DNA of 64,000 bases. It comes from Tubiluchus corallicola (Eukaryota; Priapulida; Priapulimorpha; Priapulimorphida; Tubiluchidae). A program made the translations under genes and the position numbers. Of this stretch, positions 54,701 through 64,000 are shown piece after piece. Within the stretch, counting starts at the first letter, position 1; every line of letters starts with the position of its first letter. The stretch is from contig JAQGDQ010000387.1 of the NCBI GenBank assembly GCA_030141605.1, forward strand, positions 126,001 through 190,000, given 5' to 3'. The notes under the pieces were generated by a model that ran no database searches, was not told the DNA's origin, and was given only the letters and a program-made list of their open reading frames with translations.

Positions 54701-57700
54701 ATTAAAAACAGTGCAGTTACCAGACAAGAAGGAACTTATAACCTTTCTTGACACTCCTGGACATGCAGCGTTTTCGTCCATGCGGGCACGAGGGGCTCAC
54801 GCCACGGATATTGTGATCCTCGTCGTCGCCGCAGATGACGGCGTCATGGAACAGACAGTTGAGAGCATAAAGTATGCCAGGAATGCAGAAGGTGAGGAAA
54901 ACTGTGATTTTTGGATAGTAGGGAAATAGTCATTTTACTAAAGTAATGTAGTGTAAATTCTCTTTGTATAGTACACTCAGTGATGAGAATTTTCTGCGGA
55001 TACGCGGAATTCCGAGTTTTTGGAAGACCAGTAGTTCCATTTTTGTAAATCGCGTAAATTCGTTTAGAAAATTTTTACGGACCCAGTACATTATTTCACA
55101 AGCTGACCGCTAGTTGGCAGGCCGTCACTTTGTTTACATCACATACATCAGTGTAACCACGTGTATATCTCTATGTATAAAAATATAGAATCAATTGTGC
55201 GGAGTTATTTGAGTCAATTGCAGACAGTTTTTATATACTTTTGCATAGGAGCACCCAGTACTTAGGCGTTTTTGAGACAATCAGGTATCATGTATCCTTG
55301 ATAGTTGGGTATTTTAAATTATACATGAAACAAGGTAACTGATATTTTAAGTCCACTTAGAGGCTCTCTATGGTCGCAAAATTGCAATTTGTTGCTGCCT
55401 ACGGCCTGTTTCAGAGTTTTTTGCAATTTGTCATTCTCATCCCTGAGCACACTACCTTATTTAAAATCTTAGCACGCTAAACAATAAAATACATTTAAAA
55501 TTCATATGAAACATAAAATTTAAAAAACGTTAAAAATTAAAAATAATTCAGGACAAAAAATACAATTTAAACAAATATGTTTTAAAATGTTGTTAAAAAC
55601 AATCTAGTGGATTTGTAGAAAGTATAGCAACAGGTAAGTTGTTCCAATGACATGGAGCAGTGACAGAAAAATCTTTTTCACCATAGAATACTGTATTAGC
55701 AATTGGCTGATGTAAATTAATTTCTTCATTAGCATTAGAACGAAAAGTTCAAGATGTGTTACGGCATATCAAACGATCGGTAAGGTATGCAGGTGCCGAA
55801 CCATGTAGTATTTTGTAAGTGATACAAAGAGTTTTAAATTGAATTTTAAACTTTATCCGATTCTTGCGATATCCGTAAAATAACGAGATCCCGGAAACCA
55901 AGATATGAGTGTATGTTGATTTTAGTTTTGTTAACTGCAATAAATCTTATGTACTACTGAATTATTGTGTCGTTTTGCATTAGTTATACAGGGTGGACAC
56001 AAAAAAGTTAGCCCGTTTTAAAATGCCATAAAGCTTGCTATTAGGTTTAATCAAGGTTACTCAAGGAATTTAAAGTCCTATAAAAGTGTACAAATATCAA
56101 AAATTTAATAAACTTGTAATGCATTGCTGAAATGAAGAAGTTCATTTGTTGAAGTTTGCTGAACAGTTAGGCTCTATCAAATACTCAATTAATGGTGCAC
56201 GTTTGCAAAATGAAGTTAAGAATTGAGGAATTTCTGAGAAACTGTGGTGCTAATTAAAAAAGTTTTCATCTTCAAACGTTAGTAATGTCTTACTGTGCAT
56301 TCAGACTAACAAGACTTCAGACTTTTTTCACTCAAGTTTCCTTCCTGGCATGAAACTCGTGCAAGTGTGAACTGTTTTGCGAGTTTATGTCGTCAAGAAA
56401 TTGTTAACTTCGACAGTTACTTGGAGTTGATTTACTGTCTAGTGTGAACGCCTCAGCGAGTTAATCTCAGCACTTTTTACTGGGAACAGAAAAGTGTTAC
56501 TACTGGAGAGTAACTCGCAGCAATTTTTCTTGTCTAGTCTGAACATGCTTGCGAGTTATTGGTGAGAAAACTCACTAGTCTGAACATCCCATTAGTTTTC
56601 CCCTGCCAAGTTGTTTTGTGCAAAATATTTTTACCGCTGCAAATATTTCTCTCATGTCAAGTCTTAATAGGCAATTTTCATTATTATTTCTATAACATCT
56701 TGCTCATTTCGCCCTTTTTAATGCCTGTGACACTGGTTTACTTGTGACCACGAAAATTTCTTATTTCTTTCTTATAGTTGACATTTTAGTTGCGATAAAC
56801 AAAGTAGACAAGCCCGAAGCTGATATAGTAAGTACCGTGTTTATTAATTCTTTATTTTTATTTATTTAAAAAAATATTTTATAAATTTATGCTTTTAATA
56901 TGCTGTTGATGTTGAATAGGTGATAATTATTTTTGAGCTTTTTTGCATTGATACTCAACCTATTAAAATTAGAAACTGAAGTCCCGCTTCTATTAGTTTC
57001 ACTTCTTTTTTGATAGTGTCTTGCTATTTTGGAATATATATGAAATGTATTCTGGCTAAGTGCTAAATGAATATTACAGCGGTCATGGAATATGCATGGT
57101 TTACAAGTTGAGCACTGCTTGGTCTACTTACTAAATGGGTGGGTGTTATGCATTGTGACACATAGAGACTTACTTCCGTGTTGCTAACGAGCTTGTTTTG
57201 CTTTGCAGGAAAGAACAAAGAGGGAACTACTTGCTCAGGGTGTGGAGCTCGAAGACTACGGAGGAGATGTCCAGTCAGTGGCCATTTCAGCTTTGAAAGT
57301 ATGTACATTTTAAAAGAAATGCAAGTGCTGAGAATATTAGAAAATCTGCCAAGTGAAACAAACGTATTTCTGTGTTTTGGTTAAAATAAAGTTCTGTAAT
57401 TAGTGACCTGGAGGTTTGCATGTTTAGTCTCCTGAGATACCTTTCTACTTTTATAAATGTGGCATCCTATTGGGCTTTTTGTGCATTAAATTGCAACACT
57501 GATCGACCATTTTAAAACCAAAAGTAATCCTCTAGACGGTCTATTGAGTGTTTTATTGTTCATGCAGACAATTTGTTAGTAATAAAGCTCAAATTGGAAG
57601 TGTTATTAATTGATAATTTTTCAATTTGACGTCTAATCGTAATTTAATCCACTACATTTTACTAGTTTGCATTTCGCATGGGCCATGAGTCTCAAATCTG

Positions 57701-60700
57701 AAATAGGGGATTTTTATAATTTGTTTGTTCAACCTTACACCTGAATACAAGATGGGCGAACCCAGCAGTTGCACTGGTCATATTTTGATGTATATGGATG
57801 TATGTTGTTTCGGTGCTTCTACATTCTAAATAAACATGGCACGTTCCACTTGTTGACATGCCATACATTTCTGTCCACTGCCCCGCATGGTCACTCAAAT
57901 CTAGAGTTGTATTTGCTAAATCTTTTTGCAGTATATTTATATACGTCATTAACTGACCTTCTCTCCACTTTTTTGTCGTTTTAAGAGTTTTACGTAAAGG
58001 TGATGAACTAGCCACTCAAATGCTAAATTGCATTTGTGTGGTAATAATTCTCTCACCTAAGCCGTTTTTGAAAAAAATAGGATGTTCTCCATTCAAGATT
58101 TTATTGTTTTGTCCTTCAGTTTAAGATCGGTTTTCCTTTAATTTTGCCTTGCATTGTTAGGGCACAGGTTTGGCTGAGTTGCAAGACGCTGTTTTAACTC
58201 AAGCTGAACTAATGGATCTGAAGGGTGATAATTCAGGACTGGCTGAGGGAATTGTGATCGAGTCAAGAACTGACCAAGCTCGTGGCGGGTAAAAGTAGTT
58301 TTAAATTTCATTTTGAATGGACATTTTTGATTTTTGTAGAGTAAAAATGATATGTGAAGATTTTAGTGCAAAAGAAGCTGTGGCCAGCAGGTTTTAAATA
58401 AGGATCATACCTCTCCCTCATAGTAAAAGGCACTCAACCATATTAATTCTATCTATTCTTCCAGGTAGATGTACACTCATATTTCGGTTTGCCGACAAAA
58501 GCGTGGGTCTGTATTTTTCATTACTAAGCTAATACGGTATTAGACACACGGTAATGTGGAATCAATCGCCTAATTGTCTCAAAAACGTCTAGTACAGGCC
58601 GCTCCTAGACAAAAGTATAGAAAAACTGTCATCAGTTGACTCATATAACTCTGCATAATTGATTCTATATTTCTATATATAGAAATATACATGCGGCTAC
58701 ACTGATGTACGTGATGTAAACAAAGTGACGGCCCGCCAACTAGCGGTCAGCTCGCAAAACATCAGACTGTGTTCGCATTATGCGGAACTTTTAACGGACC
58801 AGATTTTGTCCGAATTTTCCAATATGTATAAAATTCACATACGGCAAACCGAGACATGAGTGTATTTATGAAAGAGACCCACATTATCATGTAGCCTGGT
58901 TTCTCCTGATTCTAAAGAGATATAAATTTTGCTCCGAGATGTGTGACCATGTTCCACTAAACTGTTTACATGGAGTTCCGGCAATAAACAAGAAATGAAC
59001 ATTTTTAAATGTTTTTTTTGCCCACCATTCCTTAATTAACATCGTGAGTAATAAAGCCAAATTTTAATTGTTTTTCATCTAATAGTTTCCAGTTTGACTC
59101 TGGCCAAAATTTAGACACAAGTGTTCGCTAGATTTCTTGCATGTAGACGTCATATTGCAGAAAACATCTGTCAAGAACTATGCCGGTATGGCATATCCCA
59201 AGTTAAGGTGTTTTTACTCTGTTTACATGAATCGTTGTGGTTCTTGCAAACCTTGCAAACTGGTTCTCGAATGTAAACGTAATGTTAAATTTGCATCGTA
59301 ATCAATTACACATGTAATTGTCATTCACGTCTCTAGTATAGCTAGCAACGTGTCCAACTGGCCATGTAATTAGATGAATTAGGGTTTTGTCATAGATCCA
59401 TATATAGTAATTTTTCTGCGCAAAAGGCCTAGCTAGCCAAGGGTCACATAGCGTTGACAATCGCTGTTGCTCCTTTGCTCATTATCAAGGATGACCATGA
59501 GCACAATATAATAGGCATGTCTAAGGTCTTTTTGTATTAGACTTAATGTATACATTTAATGTAATCATGTCGTAATTTTGTCATATTCTTTTCTCTTTAC
59601 TAAAACATAGAACTAAAATGAAGGTTTCTTATAATAGACCAGTAAACCTTTATTACTAAACGTGTACTATTTACTCTTGTTTCATAATCATTGTAAATAT
59701 CATAATTGTAAAAATGTAATATTCAGCAATAATTATGCGCATATTTTAATTATTTGTTCTTATTTTTGATAGAATAGAAAAAGTACATACATGTAGAAAA
59801 TTGCTGCAAAGTATACTCAATTCAGTATTTGCTTTGCAGCGAAAATGCAAAGGTAATTGAATTCAAGGCATTCAGTCGCTCAAGTTTTGCCCTCCCACCT
59901 ATTTTTACAAAAATTCAAACTTTTTACATAAAGCTAAAAAGTTAAAAACATTCAATTAAATCGTAAAAATCAGATAAAATATTTTTGAAGAATAAAAACT
60001 AACCATTCATCGTAATAAAATTAAGTGTTTTCGACAACTTCCTAGTGACGCTTGGTGGGATCACAGAGGGAAATTTAAAATTTTTGAAATTGCCTCTTCC
60101 AGGACAAAGGGCTACATAGACATAGACATTTATTTTCTCCAAATGTGTCATAAATTTCCATTTTATGAGAAAATAACTTTATCCGTGGAGATGGGGCGAG
60201 GAAAGACCGTAGGTCATCTAGTCAGCAACCCCTTATAATTTAATATTCTAATAGCACAAAAAAGAATCGATGACACTGGATGCAATTATTGTTAATTACG
60301 TAAATAAAATAATCAAAATAAAGCAATAACAAAAAGAAAAATATAAAAACAAACATAACAACAATGGCGTAACTGAAAAAAAAGAATAATAATAAATGAA
60401 GATGATGAATAAGTATCACAAAAATTAGTTACGAATTAAATAAAATACTAATGTACAACTGTGTTAACAGTAACATCATTTTTGCAGAAAATTGGCAACA
60501 ATATTGGTACAAAGAGGAACTCTTAAAAAGGGTAACATCTTGGTAGCAGGCACCAGTATGGCTAAGGTAAGTGTATGATTTTTTTGAAGACATAAACTAG
60601 TTTCTGGTTATAAATTGCCAAAATTCTCAACAGTGAAAACTAGAAAAATATTTGTAAGTACAAAAAAAATTTTTGTCGTTAATTCCTTCAGAACCTTGTC

Positions 60701-63010
60701 ATTCAGAATAGGTCTTATAAGACCTATGACTTTTCTGCTATTGTGTAAACACAGACATAACTAAATGATTACAAATTAAGTATTGTTCTATTCAGGAGAA
60801 TCTCAGCTATCCAATCATCCTATTTATTTGAACATTTATATATGATTTAATTTGATAAAATAAAGAAAAACACGCCCTTTTCAGGCACTCCAACTTAGCT
60901 TATTAAGTAGCTTAGTCTAGTATACACTTGCGTGATCGTACACACTAATTTATTGATCACTTGCTTGCTAGAGCCCAAGCTGTGCAGTGTTCTGCTGCTA
61001 TTCCAGGAAAAACCAACTGATCAGCCTGGGACAAATTAAAGTCGTTTCATCTTCTGACAGGAATTTCTCCTTAAAAATGGAGTAGACTTGAGTCCAAAGT
61101 GTGCCTGAGTGTTGCGTCTGGATTGCTGAAATTATCTGTATTAGGTCATTTCACAAGTAATACTGTACTTTGTTGCAGTGCAAACATTGCAGTTACTGAA
61201 AGGTTTTTTCTATTTATTCGTCAAAAATCTATTTTTAATTTGCTTAAAACAAATGCATTTCGTATATAATTTTGCATGAAGGTCCATTGTGTGAGGAGTA
61301 GAAACCTACAAAAATTATCAAATATACTATAATCATTGCTTAGTGAGAGCAGTTTCTGTGCAAAATGCAGCAAATTCTTACGGTTCTGAAGGAGTTAAGG
61401 AGCATCTTATAAGCCGTAACCATAAATCACTTGCGGTTAAAAATTACCAAAATCATTTTAGGTTAGGTTAATGCTCGATGATACGGGAGAATCCGTAATT
61501 TCTGCACCGCCGAGCACACCCGTGGAGGTTACTGGATGGAGGGAACTACCACATCCTGGTGATGAGGTATTACAAGTGGAATCTGAGGTATGAGTGCAGT
61601 GTAGCAATTTTATGGAAACTCAAACTTACCTCAATCATCTGTTATACAAGAAACATTTAGTCTGCAGCAACAAGCTTAAGATGTTTTAATTAGAAATTTA
61701 AAACTGAAGTGATCTGGCGAAAACATGGCTGTCAAAAACATGAAATACTTGGTTGTCACTGAAGTGAAAACTTAATGCACAAAAGAACACCCTTCATAAA
61801 TAAAACTTAAAAAATTTGTCTTCAAATTTTATATCACCTACATGTTGCCTTATTGTGCACAGAGGTTCTGTTAGCAGTAACGCTGTATAAAACTTGCAAA
61901 TTTAAATTCCTGTGACGACTGTTAGGCACAGCCATTTTAACAATAAGTCATTTAAGTTTAGACAATATTGCATAAAGTTTGAAAACGTAATCACAGCATT
62001 CGTAGCACACACTTTACTAACTAAGCAAAAGTATAATACTTTATCTTGTCAATAAGATCAATAATGTGCCTTTTGGTGAATCAGTGGTGCACACTGGGAT
62101 GGTGATGCAGTGCTCTTTTACCAGGTGGCATGCAGGTTTTAGACAGTTAAGCGTAATGTTAAGTAATATAACTTTGTATGGAAAGTTTTTTGAGACATAT
62201 TTTAAAATTATTTTTTCTTTTCTTTAAACTTTCCATTTATAATTAGCTGTTTCACACTATTCTGAGCTTTTATATTTCATTTTTCGAAGTTTTTACAGAA
62301 TATAATACTATTCGTAGTAAGTTGAACTTCTGTATTTGACTAAACAACTTTTGTTTTGGTTCTGTGACAAAGATATCAAACACGTTTTTAAGACATGCAA
62401 ATGATCAAACTTTAGATGCCAAATTATCTTAAAAAATTGCTAAGTATCGTTTCTTACTTCAGTCCAGAGCAAGAGACGTGATCAAGTATCGACAGGGCAA
62501 GGCAATGGAGGAGAAAATGGAGAAAGATGCTGTTGTCATTGGACAGAAAGTGCAGGAGCATCAACGTTGGTATGCTGTGCGACAGCCTTGAATTGCCCTT
62601 GTTTTATTGCATTGCCGGGCTTGAACATTTTGCTAGCTAAAACTGTAGTGATTTAGATTTTTATAAGAAGAAAAATATATGTTTAAAAAATATATAAGCA
62701 TTATATATTTGGTACAGAATGAATTTTACTAGAAAATTTATTATCATTACAGAATGAATTTTACCAGAAAATGTGTGCTAAATCAAATGTGTTTATTTCT
62801 TTGGCTTCTTCAAAGCTTATAGTGTTAACCTAAAATGATATGATGTAGTATGCCAGATTTTAGCTCCATGATTGCAGTGTCTGATTTGCAGGTATCAAGC
62901 CGAACTGGAGAAAAAACGTGCCATTGGCAGGCGAAAGCGTTTCCGTGATCCACGGAGAGAGAAAGAGTCGGTAGAACGAACGAAACCCCATCTTGGGATC
63001 ATAATTCGTG
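48785..63010 (+). CDS. MTIF2: MTIF2, mitochondrial translation initiation factor IF-2, 3' partial
   Basis: GTPase that brings fMet-tRNA to the mitochondrial small ribosomal subunit and drives subunit joining. Exons: 48785-48885, 49649-49751, 50178-50325, 51057-51125, 51563-51674, 52680-52840, 54712-54891, 56778-56827, 57209-57298, 58161-58288, 60488-60566, 61462-61587, 62463-62569, 62892-63010; all phases agree (524 codons so far; human 727 aa). An in-frame TAA precedes the ATG. The N-terminus ([20 protein letters not shown]) looks like a mitochondrial presequence. G motifs: GHVDHGKT (197-204), GGITQHIGA (Thr224), DTPGH (245-249), NKVD (299-302), SALK (335-338). Domain II follows ([31 protein letters not shown]), then the charged linker helix. 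The last exon ends GIIIR, phase 1, where the family continues into the C1 domain, so the rest lies past the window. Confidence 0.96.
52097..52511. mobile_element. mariner/Tigger-like MITE in MTIF2 intron 5
   Basis: 415 bp with ends CAGTGTTCCCTCGCTATTTC and, inverted, CAGTGTTCACTCACTTATC, and TA on both sides (52095-52096, 52512-52513). The CAGTGTTCCCTCGC....TCGCGG end is typical of Tc1/mariner-related MITEs in many animals. No transposase. Confidence 0.85.
54978..55445. mobile_element. hAT-bounded element with a core shared with other TIR elements
   Basis: 468 bp with ends CAGTGATGAGAAT and, inverted, CAGGGATGAGAATGAC. Flanking 8-mers AGTACACT (54970-54977) and AGCACACT (55446-55453) match at 7 of 8. 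The centre (about 55090-55290) contains GCTGACCGCTAGTTGGCAGG and CCGTCACTTTGTTTACATC, the same core as the elements at 24150-24598 and 58472-58864, whose ends are different. It lies in MTIF2 intron 7. Confidence 0.8.
55550..55945 (-). pseudogene. LINE ORF2 C-terminal relic (CR1/L2-like), minus strand
   Basis: The minus strand reads [20 protein letters not shown], then [11 protein letters not shown], a stop, and further on [18 protein letters not shown] and [11 protein letters not shown]. This is the conserved LP.R.RI.FK.L...YK.LHG.AP.YL ... F...AP..WN.LP....... FK..LKT.LF series of CR1/L2-type LINE proteins. Internal stops make it dead. It lies in MTIF2 intron 7, just right of the hAT-bounded element. 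Confidence 0.75.
58472..58864. mobile_element. TIR element with CTCATATTTCGGTTTGCC ends (family member B)
   Basis: 393 bp with inverted ends TACACTCAT(A/G)T(T/C)TCGGTTTG followed by CCG. On the reverse strand the interior follows the element at 24150-24598, including GCTGACCGCTAGTTGGCGGG, CCGTCACTTTGTTTACATCA and GATTGATTCCACATTACCG. TA sits at both ends, compatible with a Tc1/mariner-type target. It lies in MTIF2 intron 10. Confidence 0.8.
60115..60290 (-). mobile_element. LINE 3' tail fragment, third copy
   Basis: Begins ACATAGACATAGACATTTAT and continues GGCGAGGAAAGACCGTAGGT and CATCTAGTCAGCAACCCC, paralleling the fragments at 30811-31010 and 34165-34340. The (CTATGT)n end lies on the left, so the insertion is on the minus strand. 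It lies in MTIF2 intron 10. Confidence 0.5.
61790..62215. repeat. Dispersed repeat, copy 2 (partner at 27900-28345)
   Basis: In MTIF2 intron 12. Contains CACAGCCATTTTAAC, TATCTTGTCAATAAGATC, GTGGTGCACACTGGGATGG and GTATGGAAAGTTTTTTGAGA in the same order and orientation as the copy in the CEBPZOS-like gene. Confidence 0.75.
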
Positions 63011-63198
63011 GTGTGTTGATAATTTTTTATATATAAATTTCAGAAGAGTTGGCATTTTGGCACTTCGTTCGTCTAGTTTTTGTTTCTTTAGACGTTTCGG
63101 TACGATTAGTGGTTTAGTTAAAAAAATCACGAAGTTTAGCAATGCTCCAGGTCTGTCACAACGCAATAACAGAAGGCCCTGCCAGTCACATTTCAGTA

Positions 63199-64000
63199 CA
63201 GTAAGTTTTCGCTAAAAGACTCCCTGTTTAGCGATGTTTCGTTTTAGCAATGCTAATCGTTTGATTACTTTTCTCGCTTAACATCGTATGCTTTATTGTA
63301 ACGCTAGTTTTTTTGCTTTACTTTGAGCACTAAAATCTTCTTCACTGGGCTTCTACTCTATCAAGAAGCCCGTCACTTGACCCAGATCACCGTAGCAGAA
63401 CTAAACTGACAGCAGACAATCAGCTACAGCTATAGGCAGGCCACGATGATTCGTTGCTTTCCCACATTTAGATAAAATTCTTTTCAATAAAACGCGAGAG
63501 TTTCAGCTGATAAAATTCTCTCCTGCTACATAGTTAATTGCTGCGTTCACCTCATTTGCATTTTAGCTGCCACAAACACAGCACTTGTAATATTTTAATT
63601 AAAGAAACGCTGTAGAACTGTAAGTAATAAACCATACAAAGTGTTTAATTTCTTAACCAAAACTTATTGATTTTTCTCCTGCATGCAAACTGAACCTTTT
63701 AACATAGTCATGCTCAGTTGTTTTCGCCTCTCTGCAATCAACTGGATGTTTTAACATGGCCAAGCACTAGTGATTTTTGCTCTTGAAATGCAACTAAATG
63801 CTTTTACATTGTTTCTTATGGAACACATTACCGCCGAAAGCAAAAATGTACTGTACCAACATGCAACGAGCCTGTTATCTGGGGAACTGTCCTCTTACAA
63901 TCCTGTAAAATGTTCCTGGTGAGGACTAAAAATGAAAGAGTTTTGGAAATGTATGGCAACCAGGAGTGGGAAGTGGTTCATTTTTCCACATGCTGGATAA
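63199..64000. mobile_element. mariner-like element, left end only
   Basis: TA (63197-63198) is followed by CAGTAAGTTTTCGCTAAAAG, then CTCCCTGTTTAGCGATG, resembling the ends of the element at 42263-42988. The right end is not clear before the window stops; TACTG near 63850 or a site beyond 64000 are candidates. The remaining sequence is MTIF2 intron 14 with no other feature seen. Confidence 0.5.

Overview
The window is nuclear DNA of an invertebrate animal. The DNA is AT-rich. Genes are split by GT-AG introns of a few hundred bases to several kilobases, proteins look clearly metazoan, and introns and intergenic DNA are full of decayed LINEs, tRNA-derived SINE heads, MITEs and minisatellites. 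I cannot name the species or phylum. There are no prokaryotic features: no operons, CRISPR arrays or origins.

Layout, left to right. (1) 1-1508: 3' part of an intact non-LTR retrotransposon reverse transcriptase ORF, RTE-like. (2) 3063-21585, plus strand: PEX6, the peroxisomal AAA+ ATPase, reconstructed here as 15 exons (843 codons). Its introns carry two hAT-like MITEs, a 46-bp x 6 minisatellite, a 27-bp x 23 minisatellite next to an acceptor site, and three copies of one dispersed repeat. (3) 21586-26151: intergenic DNA with mariner-like and other TIR elements and a 153-bp tandem duplication. (4) 26152-28809, plus: a three-exon, 91-codon gene resembling CEBPZOS, a small mitochondrial membrane protein. 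(5) 30465-42006, plus: BABAM2/BRE, the UEV-type scaffold of the BRCA1-A and BRISC deubiquitinase complexes, nine exons, with an in-frame TAG in the last exon. Nested in its large intron on the minus strand is a complete single-exon family A GPCR (36243-37250). (6) 42007-48784: intergenic DNA with two mariner-like elements, a SINE head and a dead reverse transcriptase. (7) 48785-63010 and beyond, plus: MTIF2, mitochondrial translation initiation factor 2, 14 exons up to the end of the window; its C-terminal domains lie outside.

The four spliced genes share a strand but no common pathway: peroxisome import, a mitochondrial membrane protein, ubiquitin and DNA-damage signalling, and mitochondrial translation. 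They look like independent housekeeping neighbours. Exon phases were checked across every junction, and all three larger models stay in frame throughout, apart from the BABAM2 TAG.

I found no new multi-gene system. The points most worth a second look are the TAG in BABAM2, an intronic array of AGGTCA-type half-sites upstream of the nested GPCR, the PEX6 minisatellite that is in frame with the ATPase exon, and a TE core shared by elements with different ends.
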